DNA of 64,000 nucleotides from Limnephilus marmoratus (GCA_917880885.1 OU862923.1:24071770-24135769), one strand, 5' to 3'. Shown: positions 33,373-45,032, numbered from the stretch's first letter. Numbers and translations: made by a program. The notes: generated by a model not told the origin, from the letters alone.

Positions 33373-33454
33373 ATATTAATTATTGAAGAAGAAGATAATA
33401 CTAACAAATCTAAACGAAAAATGAAAAAGAACAAGACACCGAAAAATAAAAAGC

Positions 33455-33532
33455 TGACGGTCGCAACTGCGACTCGAACCCAGGATCTCTCGTCTTACCG
33501 GGTCGAACGCCTTAACAAATTCGGCCACTGAG
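33455..33532 (-). tRNA. tRNA-like sequence, probably a SINE head
   Basis: Minus strand: TTCTCAGTGGCCGAATTTGT, then CTGGGTTCGAGTCGCAG. A- and B-box-like words and a T-arm are visible, but acceptor and anticodon stems are poor. Followed on the same strand by TTTTTATTTTT. Confidence 0.35.
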
Positions 33533-33535
33533 AAC

Positions 33536-34345
33536 TCTTATTTTTAAGTTGTTTTAGCAAAATTCATATTTTTCATTTTGCTTGAAATAACCTCCAAGAG
33601 TTAGTATAGTATAATATTTAATAATAAAAATTTGATATTAATTAATTAATTTAAATATTACAGTTTTTGTATCTACTCATCGCTTGTCGGAATTTTTCCC
33701 AATCAGCACCAATTTTGAAATTTTTAAAAAGTTCGAAGCAAATCGAAGTTCTAGAGTTCATCGAATCAAAGTTAAAGGCACAAAGCACAAAGGCACAAAC
33801 CGACATTTATTAGTTTATAGTATTTTTAATTTCTTTAATCGGCATACAAAATACTACAATAATTATAACACAGATCCCATTGCCCGTTCCTATTATGGCC
33901 GTCAAAGAATATAAATAGGTTATTTTTAAGAGTCGCAATGATTCTAAAACATTTTCAAAGACAATCTCATTGTAATTCCACCAAAATCTGCTGACCTAGG
34001 CGAACACAATATAAACTTATCTGTGGGAATAAAGGTGACCTTTATCGTCTACCCTTGAAACTGCCCTACAAAGTTTTATTCATGTAAATACTCAACAATG
34101 GTAAACTAAGTGAATACTTAATCTGACATTGGCACTCCCAACGGGGTTGGAAACTGCCATTTTATCTCGCCAGTATAAGTTCTGTTCGCTTGAACGTTCC
34201 GGGTTAAACTACATCCATGAACTGTCACATCACACACGAGTATCGCCGGGTTTGTCGGTTTGAAACGATCGAGGCTACTTTTTGAGTGAAATAACGATTT
34301 GTGCTTTTTGGGTGTGCGTCTTTTTATTTTATTGGCAGGAAATTG
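33536..34345. other. Spacer, nothing recognised
   Basis: The plus frame 33684-33914 is unrecognised. No shared repeats seen. Confidence 0.35.
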
Positions 34346-34790
34346 ATTTTTTTACATTAGATCCCCAAAAGAGGCCCTGAGGAAAATAATTTCCCCCGGG
34401 CCTATATCATCATTGTGGGTGCCGTGTGGAGGGTATTTTAAAGGAAAGATAGAGATGAGGATGTTTTGGGAAGGATAAAGTAATGAGGGGTAGATAGGAA
34501 TTTGGGGATCAATGTGTCAAGGGCGTATGAATTCAATCCTTCTTTTTTTAAGTAAATACCTCACAAGAGTCCCAGCTGCTCCCGTCTGGAGCCAGTGAGA
34601 CTATGGCATCCCCAATTGGGGTATGTTGTGAGACTGAAGGTAGTGAGGAGGGAAAGGTGGGGAAGTACCTGGCTATTCAGATCTGGTCACCAAACACCTC
34701 CTACTGCGGTACAAGGCGATCGGTCAAAATAGTCCAGCTGGAGAGATCAAAATGTCTTCCTCAAGCAGTATCTTCCGATCCAGCCCATTA
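34346..34790 (-). repeat. SINE-B split by a SINE-A insertion
   Basis: 34346-34526 matches the 3' half of SINE-B (antisense in plus: GAGGCCCTGAGGAAAATAAT, GTGTGGAGGG). 34692-34790 resumes in its middle (CTGCGGTACAAGGCGAT, TCCTCAAGCAGT). Between them lies SINE-A. Comparison with 48830-48960 shows where the interruption falls, so SINE-A came later. Confidence 0.65.
34548..34691 (-). repeat. SINE-A, 3' part, nested in SINE-B
   Basis: CCCAGCTGCTCCCGTCTGGA, ATGGCATCCCCAATTGGGG, AAGTACCTGGCTATTCAGAT match SINE-A antisense. T-run at 34543-34550 is its A-tail. Confidence 0.75.
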
Positions 34791-35351
34791 GACACAACCG
34801 ATAATATACGTTAAGAGAAAGGTTTTTATTTTTTTTTTTTTTTAATTGTTATCAAATATTTATTAGTAAAAGTACAATTTAATTTCAAGTTTTCATATTT
34901 AACACTTTGCGATACTAATGCTTAATCGAGCTTTACCTTTCAACATCATTGGCGTAAACAAGGATAGGAACCAATATCCTCCAAGGAACCATCACAATGC
35001 ATCGCAGCCACCAGGATCTTAAAATTTGTATGAAAACGTGTTTAAGCCACCGTAAGCGGTTACATCGTCCCTGCCCTGCTACTCCGCAATCAGCCCTGGC
35101 TGCGGGCAATCATTACATCTAGCTGAAATGTGTTTGGTTGCCTTAATCCAAACGGACTAGGCAGCCAGGTCAGCTGAACTGGTGAAATTAGCTAATACAC
35201 TGGTTGCAAGCATTGGCTTCTCCAAATTTGGCTGCCTTTTGCGCTCCTAGTCTAAGAGATATTTTTGTTTTAAATGTAAAGATGAAGGATTGATTATTTC
35301 AACCTTTTTGTGAACATACACGGTTTTTTTAAGGAGTGGTTTGACATCAAA
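34791..35351. other. Spacer, nothing recognised
   Basis: Includes a T-run (34829-34843) and a GC-richer patch near 35050-35230 with no recognised feature. Confidence 0.35.
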
Positions 35352-36055
35352 AGGTTTTAAGCAAGACTGCGTAATGTCACCATAGTTATTCAATCTATAC
35401 ATGGATGCAAGAATTGAAAGAGGTGGGATTGTGCGCGAAATTGAGTAGGTAGTCTGAAAGAATGTTGCCTGTTGTATGCTGCTGATGTGCTGATTTCTAA
35501 CACTATGAAAGATCTACAGTCTCTCTTGTCTAGGATGAAGGAAGTATGTATGAAGAATGAGTTAATGATGAACATAAGTAAGTCTAAAGTCATGGTGTTT
35601 GAAAGAGAGAGTACGAAAACAGTGTGCGATATAGCTGTGAATGATGAATACTTGGAGCAGGTGGATGAGTTTTTGTATCTGGGTATTATGTTTACGAGTG
35701 ATGGAAAGGCTGAAAGAAGGGTAAAGTGTTGAAATGAGATCCCTGAGGCGTATGTGTGGTAAGCATAATCAGTAAGATTGAGAAAGGGACCCTCAGATGG
35801 TTTGGGCATGTAGAGCGAATGAACGAAGAAATTAATGTAAAAAGAATATATGAAGACATGGTACGATCAAGTGAATCAGATACTTGAGTCGGGCCATGTC
35901 AAAAGTCAGAATAATTGAAGAGAATCTATAAGACGATGTATGAATGTGAGTAAGGCAAAGAGTGGGTGCCAAGGCCGAGTTGTTTGGCGGTCCGTCCTCT
36001 CTGCCTACTCTTGCGGGTAAACGGCGAGATGGTTAGTTAGCTAGTTAGTTAGTGA
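35352..36055 (+). pseudogene. RTE-like LINE, RT palm to C-terminus, heavily decayed
   Basis: Reads GFKQDCVMSP, stop, LFNLYMDARIERGG (motif B region, normally GVRQGCVMSP), then CLLYAADVLISNTMKDLQSL (motif C YADD now YAAD, a lost catalytic Asp) and DEFLYLGIMFTSDGKAERR. After a deletion the text resumes near 35735 with EMRSLRRMCGKH, then ISKIEKGTLRWFGHVERMNE and MVRSSESDT. It ends with TTAGTTAG repeats at 36030-36055. Same family as the 24.2-24.8 kb fragment. Several stops and shifts. Confidence 0.85.
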
Positions 36056-36254
36056 ACATACACTAACATTAAATAAATGTGTGATTTATACTCCTCCATC
36101 ACCACAAGCATTCCATTTAAACAAAATAGTAAACATTTAAACTATGTAACTTTAACGAATAGCACCTCCGAATTAAATTACTACAGGTGTAAAAATAGGT
36201 TTATCAAACAATGTTCAACAATATTAATTTATATTTATATAAGAGATTATTTAT

Positions 36255-36656
36255 CAGAAGGTGCAAGCGGTTGAGTCGACGGCAATCGGAAACAGAATCC
36301 TTCGCTTTTTAGCTCGGCTTGTCGCGTCGGTGATGATGGCCCGAGTCTACACTATTGGCTTAAGAGCTGCCAATGCAAGGTATCAGTCAAACCGTCGTAA
36401 AAGGCACTGCCTTCAAAGATCTTCTTTCTTGTATTTATATATTTACACACTGTAATATTATAATATATATACTCCATTTCTTGATGATTGGGTTTGCTTT
36501 AAGAAATGTGGATGTACCTACCATGTTTCTGTATCTATTTGAAAATAATAAAATTAGACAGAGCCTAGGATGCATAATAAATTGTAAAGCGCCCTTGAGG
36601 TGATTTTTCACAAAAACGGCGCTATACAAATTATCCAAATATTATTATTATAAGCC
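36255..36656 (+). repeat. SINE-like element with L2-type tail
   Basis: The 3' end holds TAAAGCGCCCTTGAGGTGAT, AAAAACGGCGCTATACAAAT and ATTATTATT, nearly identical to 3536-3612. Upstream, GGCTTGTCGCGTCGGTGATG and GATGGCCCGAGTC (36315-36350) form a GC-richer conserved-looking block such as SINE central domains. A Pol III head could not be confirmed. Confidence 0.5.
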
Positions 36657-36909
36657 CGTGAACTTTCTCTTTATTCGTAAGTACAATAAATAAAAAAGGT
36701 TTTTTTTTTTTAATTCTGTTAATCTTTGCGGAGCTCAACAACAACCTCGCTATAAGGAAATTTGAGTACCAACTGCTCCTCACTATCCGGAGCCAGTGGT
36801 ACTAGGGCGTACCTAATTGAGTTATGAAACTGAAGGCAGTAGGGAAATGAGAAGGGGACGAGGAAGGTGGGCAAATACTTGGCTGATTAAGATTTTCACG
36901 GCCAATTAT

Positions 36910-37156
36910 TTGTTTTTGGGGTGTTATGCCGTGTTGCGCTACCTCTTTCTGTAGCCAACGTTTCGGACAGCGATGCAGTGTCCATCATCAGGGCAGATCC
37001 GACAGATCCGGTAGATGTGTAATTTTTAGTAGTGAAATGTGTGCTTATATACTTTTAAGCGATACCGTGTCGCCAGCTCCACTACAGTACAAAATAACCG
37101 TGACAAGCAGTGGCGTCATTGCTCCGTGGCATAACACATAACACCCCAAAAACAAC
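36910..37156 (-). mobile_element. TIR element carrying a hammerhead ribozyme
   Basis: Left TTGTTTTTGGGGTGTTATGC and right CATAACACCCCAAAAACAA are inverted repeats. The body contains a hammerhead (36953-36995). The element at 40951-41373 has the same terminal sequence. No protein is encoded. Non-autonomous; probably mobilised by, or derived from, a PLE. Confidence 0.65.
36953..36995 (-). ncRNA. Hammerhead ribozyme motif, core intact, short stem I
   Basis: Minus strand: TGCC, CTGATGA, TGGACACTGCATCGCTGTCC (stem II GGACA/TGTCC), GAA, ACGT (palindromic stem III), T, GGC. All core bases are present and A15.1 pairs U16.1. Only 3 bp of stem I are perfect. Sequence class distinct from those at 20 and 26 kb. 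Confidence 0.6.
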
Positions 37157-37275
37157 CCAAAGTACTTGGCTGTTCTAATGTGGTCACTAATCATGGCCAA
37201 AGTCATTTCAAGCAACCTTTCGATTCGGAATTGTGAATTAACCAGGGCGATACTAAGATTCAGATATTTAAAACG

Positions 37276-38121
37276 AGAAACATGATTGTATGTCGTTACA
37301 TCATCTCTGCAAACGTATAAAGTAAAATAGCGTAATGGTTAACTAGTTAGATCCAATTACCATAAATACTTATATTTTGAAATAATTATAATCATTTTAC
37401 ATTTTTTTATTTCACCATTTAACACCTCGTCGTACAAGTATACAAAAAATATTAGACCACGATTATTATTTTGGGAAAATTTTCTAACAAAAAATAAAAC
37501 TTTCATGAAAATTTCGTTTCCTTTTTTATATAAAAAAACTGTGAATTAATTCTTTAAAATACTACACAGTCAATTCCACTTCGTAGAATAACATTGAAAA
37601 GGCATTCATTCAAGCCTACTTAACCATTTAATTTCCATAAATATTTCATAATTCTAACCCAGTCAATTCAAACATACCATTTTCAATATCCACCCAGCTT
37701 TTAACACATTGTTCCCTTGTCATATTCATTAAAATGTGTTCTGAAAAAAGGTTGCGGCGTTTTTTATATTATTCGTAGCGTGTAGTGTTGTCTGTTGTCC
37801 GGAAGATGTCACCATCTATCAACGGCAGCAAGCAGTTGACGCTTTGAAAGTGCCACTAGGGCGCTCAGGCACACAGTAAAAAAAATAACAAAATGAAACA
37901 AAACGAGGAACAAAAGCTTAGCAAGGAGTGTTTAATCGTGTGTCAATTGTGAATTTAAAATGACAGCATTGAGTGAAATACCCTTCAAATTGTTCAACGA
38001 AACGCAATTTATTGTAATCGAAGTTTATCTATGTATAAAATAAATGGTATTTTTGTCAAATTCCTAAAATTTGACTTCACATGTTTATCCGTTCCACTAA
38101 AAACTCGCGAATAGTGTCTAC
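37276..38121. other. AT-rich spacer
   Basis: No shared repeats or frames of note. Confidence 0.35.
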
Positions 38122-39572
38122 CAGTGATGAGCAACGCGCGGCCCGCAAGCTCACTTCGCACGGCCCGCGAGCCCCTTGTCTTTGCTAAATAAAATATTAA
38201 AAGATTTGCGGTAGAAAATATTTAATGGTTTCTGTTCTGTTTTATAAAAGGCTTTTTATCTTTCTCCAAAGTTTTGAATCAGACGCTCAAAATAATAACC
38301 TTTTATTTAGATTTTCTTAAGACGCCTAAAATATATTCAGAATCTTAACGACGACGTAAGTAAAGAAGCCGTGTATACACATTGACCCTCGCGACCCGTG
38401 TATTGGACGGACCTATGGTCGAATTTACCCTATCAAAGAGAAAAAGAAGAAAGATAATGTGGGAATCTTAATGACGTAAGAGAAGAAAGCGTGTAAACAA
38501 ATATTCGCCCGCGACACGGCATATTGGACGGACGTACTGTCGAATTCACCCTAGCAGGCCTGGAGATTCGACCTTTCCGCTGGGTTCATTTTAATTAATT
38601 CTGAAGAATGCGTTACTAATATTCAACATGTTTCTAAATGAATACCTCCAGAAGTTATTAATTAATCGTCTAGAAAAATAAAATATGTTGCTCACCGCTA
38701 ACTTTAGTTGTACAACGTATTACAATTTTTTAAAAGTGTTGTACGTTAAAAAAAAAAAATGGAAACGTACTGTTTTTATTAATCTAAAATAAGTAACTCG
38801 TATCCCTTGTGAGGCATGGAAATAAAAACAATAATTCTATTATGAATTCGCCGAAATAAATTATAATGTGAGCCTCGGGCAAACCCCGGATAAACATGGT
38901 AACGTCTCGCCTTAAAAGACATAATATCATTTTTCGACCTTATTGTAGAAAAAAAAATTATCTTCGCAGTGCAGCGTTGTGATCTATTTATCTATGCATT
39001 TTAACGGTTTACGTTTTATAGACTTCACCAAGATTTGTTTAACTTCCCGAACTGATATAAAAATTAACAGCATTTATATGACCTATAACGTAACAATTTG
39101 TTTGCGCTTTCTTTGTGTTCTCCGTGATTAATTAGTATTTTGCACGGGTTACGTTTTATTCATCTGTAAGCTTCCAGATGATGTTTTGAAAACATGACAG
39201 AAGAGCGTTTTCATAATTATTATTTAAGTTTGGTTTTCCGGGTGTTACGATTAAAAATATTTAAAGATTTCAAATCTGTATTATAAAATAGAAAAGGGTT
39301 TCGCAACAAACTTTAGTTTGTCTGTTTTGAATCAGCCGTCATAGTTTTTTTTTGTATGTGATGATAAAATCGTCAAAATTTGTTTGCGTAAGCCTGGAGA
39401 TAAAAAATTTAAAATTTATAATAAAGAAATAAAAACGATAACTTAGTAAATATCACTTGTAATTACATCACAATATCGGCTTCATATGAACAAGAAAAAT
39501 CGCTTGCGGCGCTTTGTTTTTACGTTCTATAATTGTTTTGTTACGCTTTTAGAGAATAAATTTACAAAGGGA

Positions 39573-39777
39573 AACAATTATTATAAGTAATATCTCATTT
39601 ATATTGAAAAAATCTCCGGAGAAAAGATACTTGCCGCCGACAGAACTCGAACCCGCGTTCTTCTGATTTCCGGTCAAATGTTCTACCAATGGACGACGGT
39701 ATGTATCTTTTCTCGGGAGATTTTTTCAATGTCGACGAGTGTTTCAGGCTAATAATTATTACTTATAATAATTGTTA
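39573..39777. mobile_element. tRNA-carrying foldback element, short copy
   Basis: AACAATTATTATAAGTAAT at the left and ATTACTTATAATAATTGTTA at the right are inverted. Inner arms GAAAAAATCTCCGGAGAAAAG and CTTTTCTCGGGAGATTTTTTC are also inverted. A tRNA-like sequence (39633-39700) fills the centre. Sister copy at 45033-45422. Confidence 0.65.
39633..39700 (-). tRNA. tRNA-like sequence in a foldback element
   Basis: Minus strand: ACCGTCG...CGGCGGC acceptor, CATTGGTAGAAC D-arm text, loop CCGGAAA, and CGCGGGTTCGAGTTCTG around the T-arm. Position 33 is C and several pairs are broken. Probably a pseudo-tRNA. Confidence 0.35.
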
Positions 39778-39817
39778 CCCTTTGTACTATGCATAAAAAT
39801 CTTGTCTTAAACATTTT

Positions 39818-40136
39818 TTTTTACTTGAGCTCCACACAGGAGGCCCTGAGGAAACTAATTTTGAAACCATCGGGGATGCTGTGTGGAGGGTTTTTTAAAG
39901 GAAAGGAAGGAGAGGAGAGTTCTGGGAAGGAAAAGGGTATAAGGGGTGGGTAGGAATCTGGGGTTCAGTATGTCCTGGTCATCCGCCTCCAAGACCTAGA
40001 CAAACCTCACCCCATGAACCCGGGCACCCTTTCTAAATCACCAAACGTAGCGAACCACTTGGGGTGACCTATGGCAGAGGTGTTTGTTATCCAATAAAGG
40101 TTCCCGGGGCAGCGGTACCCATTCCCGCCTCCCAGT
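39818..40136 (-). repeat. SINE-B, complete short-subfamily copy
   Basis: Same short structure as 10395-10735, including TGGTCATCCGCCTCCAAGAC and GAACCCGGGCACCC. The T-run (39818-39826) is the A-tail in sense. Confidence 0.8.
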
Positions 40137-40307
40137 TTATCAATTAAAAATAATAATTAATAAATTTACGATTACAGAAAATATAAAGGTTTGCGACACC
40201 GCCGATTGCAAGGTTAACTAGATCAAGTCGTATATATCCTACATCCTGCGGTCCGTGAAAAAATAAGAATAGATTAATTGGCCCTCCGGAAAGGTTGCTC
40301 ATCTCTG

Positions 40308-40950
40308 GCCTAGAGCTAAACTATCTAGGAGAGACTTTATATTGGTAAGTAACGCATGGTCGACGCAACGAATTTCAGCACACAGATTATGTCCATACGT
40401 ATTATATGCATTTGTATTATTGAAGATATATTATTGATAGTGAGTTGTGGGCATGTCTGTGACCCCGAAAAGAGCTCAACTTTTCCCTACTTCTGGTGAA
40501 GTTGATCGAACATTATCAAATTTAAATTTTCATTTTGATTACATGTAATATTGATAAAAGATGGACAGTGTTAACGAGACAGATCGAAATAGATGGGCTA
40601 GAACCAAAAGGGACTACGCCAATGGCGACATTGCTTTCAAATCTACAAGAAAGGCACTTCTAGTATGAATTGTGCTTGAATCAATCAATTTCTTTGGGAT
40701 CATTGGAGTCTTATATGAATTTCGACAATCGTTTAATTAAAAAAAAAAAAACTTATTATTGTCTGCCATCGTGTACTTTGTGTGCAACACTGAACTGAAA
40801 CGAATCGAAAAGTGAAATTGAATTTTCTGAAATTAAATTTTTGTTACAAACTTTTGGTTTTGCGTTCATGAATCGAATAAGGTAGAGGACAAACCTTTTG
40901 TCATATTTGAGCGAATTTGATATGATATTAGATTTTAACTGTCAAAAGTA
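40308..40950. other. Spacer with second copy of a low-copy repeat
   Basis: About 40420-40540 resembles 25181-25330. Nothing else recognised. Confidence 0.35.
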
Positions 40951-41373
40951 TTTTTGTTGTTTGTTTTTGGGGTGTAATGCCGTGTTGTGCTACCTCCTTT
41001 TTTAGTCAACGTTTCGGACAGCGTTACAGTGTCCATCATATGCTATAGTTTATATTTGCCACATCTGCCCTGATGACGGACACTGTACCGCTTCCGAAAC
41101 TTTTATTTTGCATTTTGTTTTTCCTGTTAAGCACTTGCAAACTGCTTACTAACAACGTATGCAAGGACACTGGAGGTGTAGATTCGTTCAACGAAAATAA
41201 ATTTAGCTTCGTTGAATAAAAAAAAATTGAATCTTGCGACAGCCTTGAAGAAGTAACCATCTGTTTTTTATACCGGGGTGGGTAAGTGATGGATAACCTC
41301 CATAGTCCGAAACTTTGGATATAGAAGGAGGTAGCACAACACGGCATAACACCCCAAAAACAAACAACAAAAA
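40951..41373. mobile_element. TIR element of the hammerhead family, about 420 bp
   Basis: The ends TTTTTGTTGTTTGTTTTTGG (left) and CCAAAAACAAACAACAAAAA (right) are inverted and extend about 55 bp through GCCGTGTTG(T)GCTACCTCC. Degraded hammerheads lie on both strands: minus at 41005-41040 (GTTTCGGACAGCG) and plus at 41066-41100 (CTGATGACGGACAC...GAAAC, stem III lost). The right half matches 29410-29610. Confidence 0.7.
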
Positions 41374-42675
41374 CACAAATAGTTTGTTAATGCGTATTAT
41401 ATATTTATTAAGAAGGTCTTATTTCTGTGTATCTCATTACAAACAATGACAAATACAAGATTTTAGTTACGCAACTAAATTACAGCGGAAAGTTCATAAA
41501 ACATTTTACTCAAATCTCGAATCACAAACAGGTATTCGTTTCCATCGTTTCGTATGAGAAAATGTTTTATTTGGGGGAGATACTTCGCATTTAAATGTCT
41601 CATAAATTCGAAAGCAGTGTTTCTGAACGCGTAATCGACCTTTCCTCCTATTAAAGTTGGAGAAAATGGCGAGTGTACTACGAGATAATGTGATATCGCA
41701 TTCAAAGTAACACCAGTTTAAATGATACATTACCTGGGGAGACACTTGTGTTTACTCTGTGCTATCTAAAGTCTGACAGTTTCCCATACGTGTGAAGTGT
41801 TTTCTTCTTACTAAGTTCATAAATCAGAGATTTTCTAAATGCTCCGCTCAAATTTCCAGCCAAAGTTCAAGACGTGAATATTAAAGCTCTCCGGCGAGAT
41901 TCCATCTCAAGAGACACCCCCTTCTGATGGTCGGCGCCGAAAAGACTCTAATAATAAATGAAGGTGATCAATCGGATTGAACTCTTGACATCAATTATTT
42001 GACGTGTTGGAAATTGAAAATCTTTCAGTAATAGGTTTTAATAACAAATTAATATATCTATAGCTATAGCAGGGAGGATGGATATGTGCATAGCGCTGTC
42101 TCGGTACACCTCCTTCAACAAGCATTTCTGTAAATATATCAAAGTTCAAAGTTATCTTCTGACTTCATATTTTCATTGTATTTATATTTTAAAAGAGTAT
42201 ATTCGTAATATTTAAAATGAAGACTTTATGTATGCAATAATTCTGAATACAACCGTAAAATTTTAAGACAAATATTACTGGTTTTTACGGGAAAAGTGAG
42301 TCCGAATAACATAATAATTACTGGATTCATAAAACATTGGTTCTAACTCCAATTTTTAATGATTAAGTTTAAGAATCTACAAAGTCTGGAAAGGGACAGA
42401 AAATGGTGAAAGTGTAGGAGAGTTTGGCTGTATGTTTTCTTTACTTGGAGAATGGTATAAAATCAATATCCAGGCGAAAAACATAACCGTTGAAGAGAAA
42501 AATTTGAACATGCCATTTATTGTTATTGGCGCTAATTTTGGGACAATTTGACTGCAATTGCAAATGAGGTGTTCAGCGAATCCTTATTATCAAATTACAT
42601 AAACGAATCAGTAGAAAATTTTATTAGAAAGGTTGTAATGGTAGTCATTTGTTCTACAACCCGAAACGCAGTTTA
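41374..42675. other. Spacer, nothing recognised
   Basis: Minus frames at 41475-41745 are mutually shifted and unrecognised. Confidence 0.35.
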
Positions 42676-43347
42676 TCTATATATATATAAAAATATCGTG
42701 TCACGGTGTTTGTGAGTATGTTCGCACTTCTCCGAAACGGTTCGATCGATTTTTATGAATTTTTTAATGTATATTTGGTAGGTATGAGAATAGGTTTTAA
42801 AGAATATTTCATACCGTTAGGTAATTAGGGTGTCCCTATCCAGATTTTTTAAATTTTTTTTTACAATTTTTTATTTTTTGTATTTTTTGGCATCACAAAA
42901 TACCGATAACCTCAAATTTTCACCCTTCTACCCCTATTCCTACCCTATCTACCCTCCCATTTTTTAATCGCGATTTCAGTATTTTTGTATAAACAAATTT
43001 AACCGTCGTTCGTATTTTAAACAGAACGTAATTAATATTGATTTTCTTAATATAATTTCCTACTTTGGGATAAAAAATATTTTACTTTTTTTCACCTTTC
43101 ATTTGACATTTAATAAATCAAACAATGAATATGTCCGTTACTTTAATGGAATAATTGAATTGAGAAAATGAACGGTTGGTGTTTTTTGTTTTATCGGCGG
43201 TCATCGTATACAGCGCTCCATTCCTCTTTCTGTCACAGATCCCATCCCCACGCACTTATAATAAATTCGATATTTTTTTTATTTCACAAGCAAAATATTC
43301 ACCAGAAATAATTTATATGGCAGTACAACGTTTGCCCAGTCAGCTAG
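42676..43347 (+). mobile_element. Non-autonomous Helitron-like element
   Basis: Starts TCTATATATATATAAAAAT after A and ends CAGCTAG before T, as expected for Helitrons inserted between A and T with CTRR ends. Internal text GTGTCACGGTGTTTGTGAG and GAAACGGTTCGATCGATTTT is shared with 53153-53890. No Rep/helicase coding. Confidence 0.75.
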
Positions 43348-43910
43348 TAATATTTTAATTTACATGTGCCAATATCTGTTTTTTGAACTGTTACTTTATG
43401 AATTCTTTCAGATGTTTCACCAACACCCTTACGAAAGCTCCAGGACTCCTGAATGTGAAGCATTTATCTTAAATATTTAATTACTGATATGTTATGAGTA
43501 TTATGACTCTTCTGGATCTTCCAGAAGAGAGGAGAACATATTATATTATGATGAAAACTTCGGATCGCAGAACGGTTGCAATGCTTATATGACAAGGGTG
43601 CGATGGGAGCCGAGTTAACTCTAAAATAACCTGATGCTAAAACGGTGGAACTGGAACTGTGCCGGTGCGATATAGGCAGGGCTGGAAACATCATATAATT
43701 TAATAATAATTTTGCTTCAATAAAGATTTATATTTTACGTAATTCTGTGATAAACGATATCTGGTAGGCGGTGGGTGGAGCAACAAGGTCTATGCAGACC
43801 TTATATAATTTCATTAATAAAAAAAAATATCATGTGATTTATATTTCTGAGACACGAATGTACATTAGCTTGGTTCGCTCTCCATAGAGAGAAAAAATGG
43901 CCTTATTTTT
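43348..43910. other. Spacer, nothing recognised
   Basis: No repeat partner in the window and no recognised frame. Confidence 0.3.
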
Positions 43911-44495
43911 AAACGCCGGGGGTCTCAAAAGTTGCGTATGATCTGTAGCTATTCGAAAACGTAAAAATAAATGAAATTGATGTTCACTATTAGCTATGGC
44001 CAGAAGTTTTGAGAAAAAAATAGATTTCGTGATTTGGAAAAAAATAAAAATAAAGGGTCCATATCTTCGACCAAGATACTAGATTAATGGTCCATATGTT
44101 ATATTTTGTAGCAAACTTATTTTTTTCCATTGCTGTACGCAAAAGATTTTTCCATAACTGCATTACACAAAGAACGCTTTTTTTAAATGTGATGTGTTAT
44201 TTAAAAATATAAAAATAATCCCTGCCAATAAATTTTCTGGATAAAATCAGTATTCTTTTTTGACTAACTTGTATTCATAAACTTGATTTTTTTTTCATTT
44301 TTGACAGCCATACGCAGTTTTTAATAACAAACGAACGTTAAAAGGTTAAATTATTGAAAAAAATGAACACAATTAAAAAAAACGTTTTAGTTTTTTTTTG
44401 AGTTTTAATGCATTTTAGCGAGCTAACAATAAAAAAAAATTAAATGCAGTTCTCATTTTCTTTGTAAGACGCAACTTTTGAGACCCCAGGCGTTT
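43911..44495. mobile_element. TIR element with GGGGTCTCAAAAGTTGCG ends
   Basis: AAACGCCGGGGGTCTCAAAA-GTTGCGT at 43911 is inverted at the right end to 44495 (one mismatch and no gap within about 27 bp). No target duplication is obvious. The interior is AT-rich and non-coding. Confidence 0.65.
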
Positions 44496-44807
44496 CTGAA
44501 TTCAAAAGTTGAAATAATTGACACACCCTATTGTACATATTCGAATACTTAACAAAACATTAAATATTTATTAAAAAACCAGTAATATTTATTCTTAAAA
44601 TTAAAAAGCCATTTCATGTTTGAGATGCCGGTATGCGTGTATCGTTGGATTGTTGGCCCGTTCTTTCGTGTGTGGAAATACCAACTGTGGGGTCAGCGCG
44701 ATACGAATAAACTTCTCTTGTCATTATTCCGCTCGGAACTGTCAAACTGAACTCAATTCAATTTTATTCACGACAAAAAACAAATTTCAAATTTACGAGG
44801 AAAAGCA
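44496..44807. other. AT-rich spacer
   Basis: The plus frame 44620-44844 runs into the SINE-B fragment and is not a gene. Confidence 0.3.
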
Positions 44808-44864
44808 TCCGCCGCCAAGACCTGGACAAACCTCACTCCATTAACCCGGGCACCCGTGCTAAGC
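44808..44864 (-). repeat. SINE-B internal fragment
   Basis: CCGCCGCCAAGACCTGGACA and TTAACCCGGGCACCCGTGCT match SINE-B antisense. Confidence 0.6.
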
Positions 44865-45032
44865 AAGTTTGACGTTTATTAATTGCAAACCATAGACAGA
44901 TACGCTATAATAAAACGAATTCTTAATTATTTGATGTCACGTCATATTAGTTTGAATATTGACAATATAAATTATTATTTTTAATTTATAAACTAACGTT
45001 TAAGACAAGATTTTTATGCATAGCACAAAGGG

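Larger units (their letters stand above)
36727..37275 (-). repeat. SINE-A interrupted by a hammerhead TIR element
   Basis: 36727-36908 (CTGCTCCTCACTATCCGGAG, GGCAAATACTTGGCTG) and 37160-37275 (ACTTGGCTGTTCTAATGTGG, ACCAGGGCGATACTAAG) are SINE-A antisense. About 40 bp around ACTTGGCTG occurs on both sides of the insertion, either as a long target duplication or as two overlapping SINE fragments. Confidence 0.65.
38122..40307. mobile_element. hAT-like element, non-coding, with nested insertions
   Basis: CAGTGATGAGCAAC at the left (38122) is inverted as GTTGCTCATCTCTG at the right (40307); CAGTGATG-type ends are typical of hAT. Flanks show no clean 8-bp duplication. The left part has a duplicated unit of about 121 bp (TATTGGACGGAC at 38401 and 38522). 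A tRNA-carrying foldback (39573-39777) and a SINE-B (39818-40136) sit inside. No transposase remnant was read. Confidence 0.55.

Noticed and set aside
35390..35809. 139-codon minus frame
   Set aside because: It is antisense of the second RTE-like remnant.
42676..43347. Autonomous Helitron
   Set aside because: At 672 bp with no Rep or helicase text it can only be non-autonomous.
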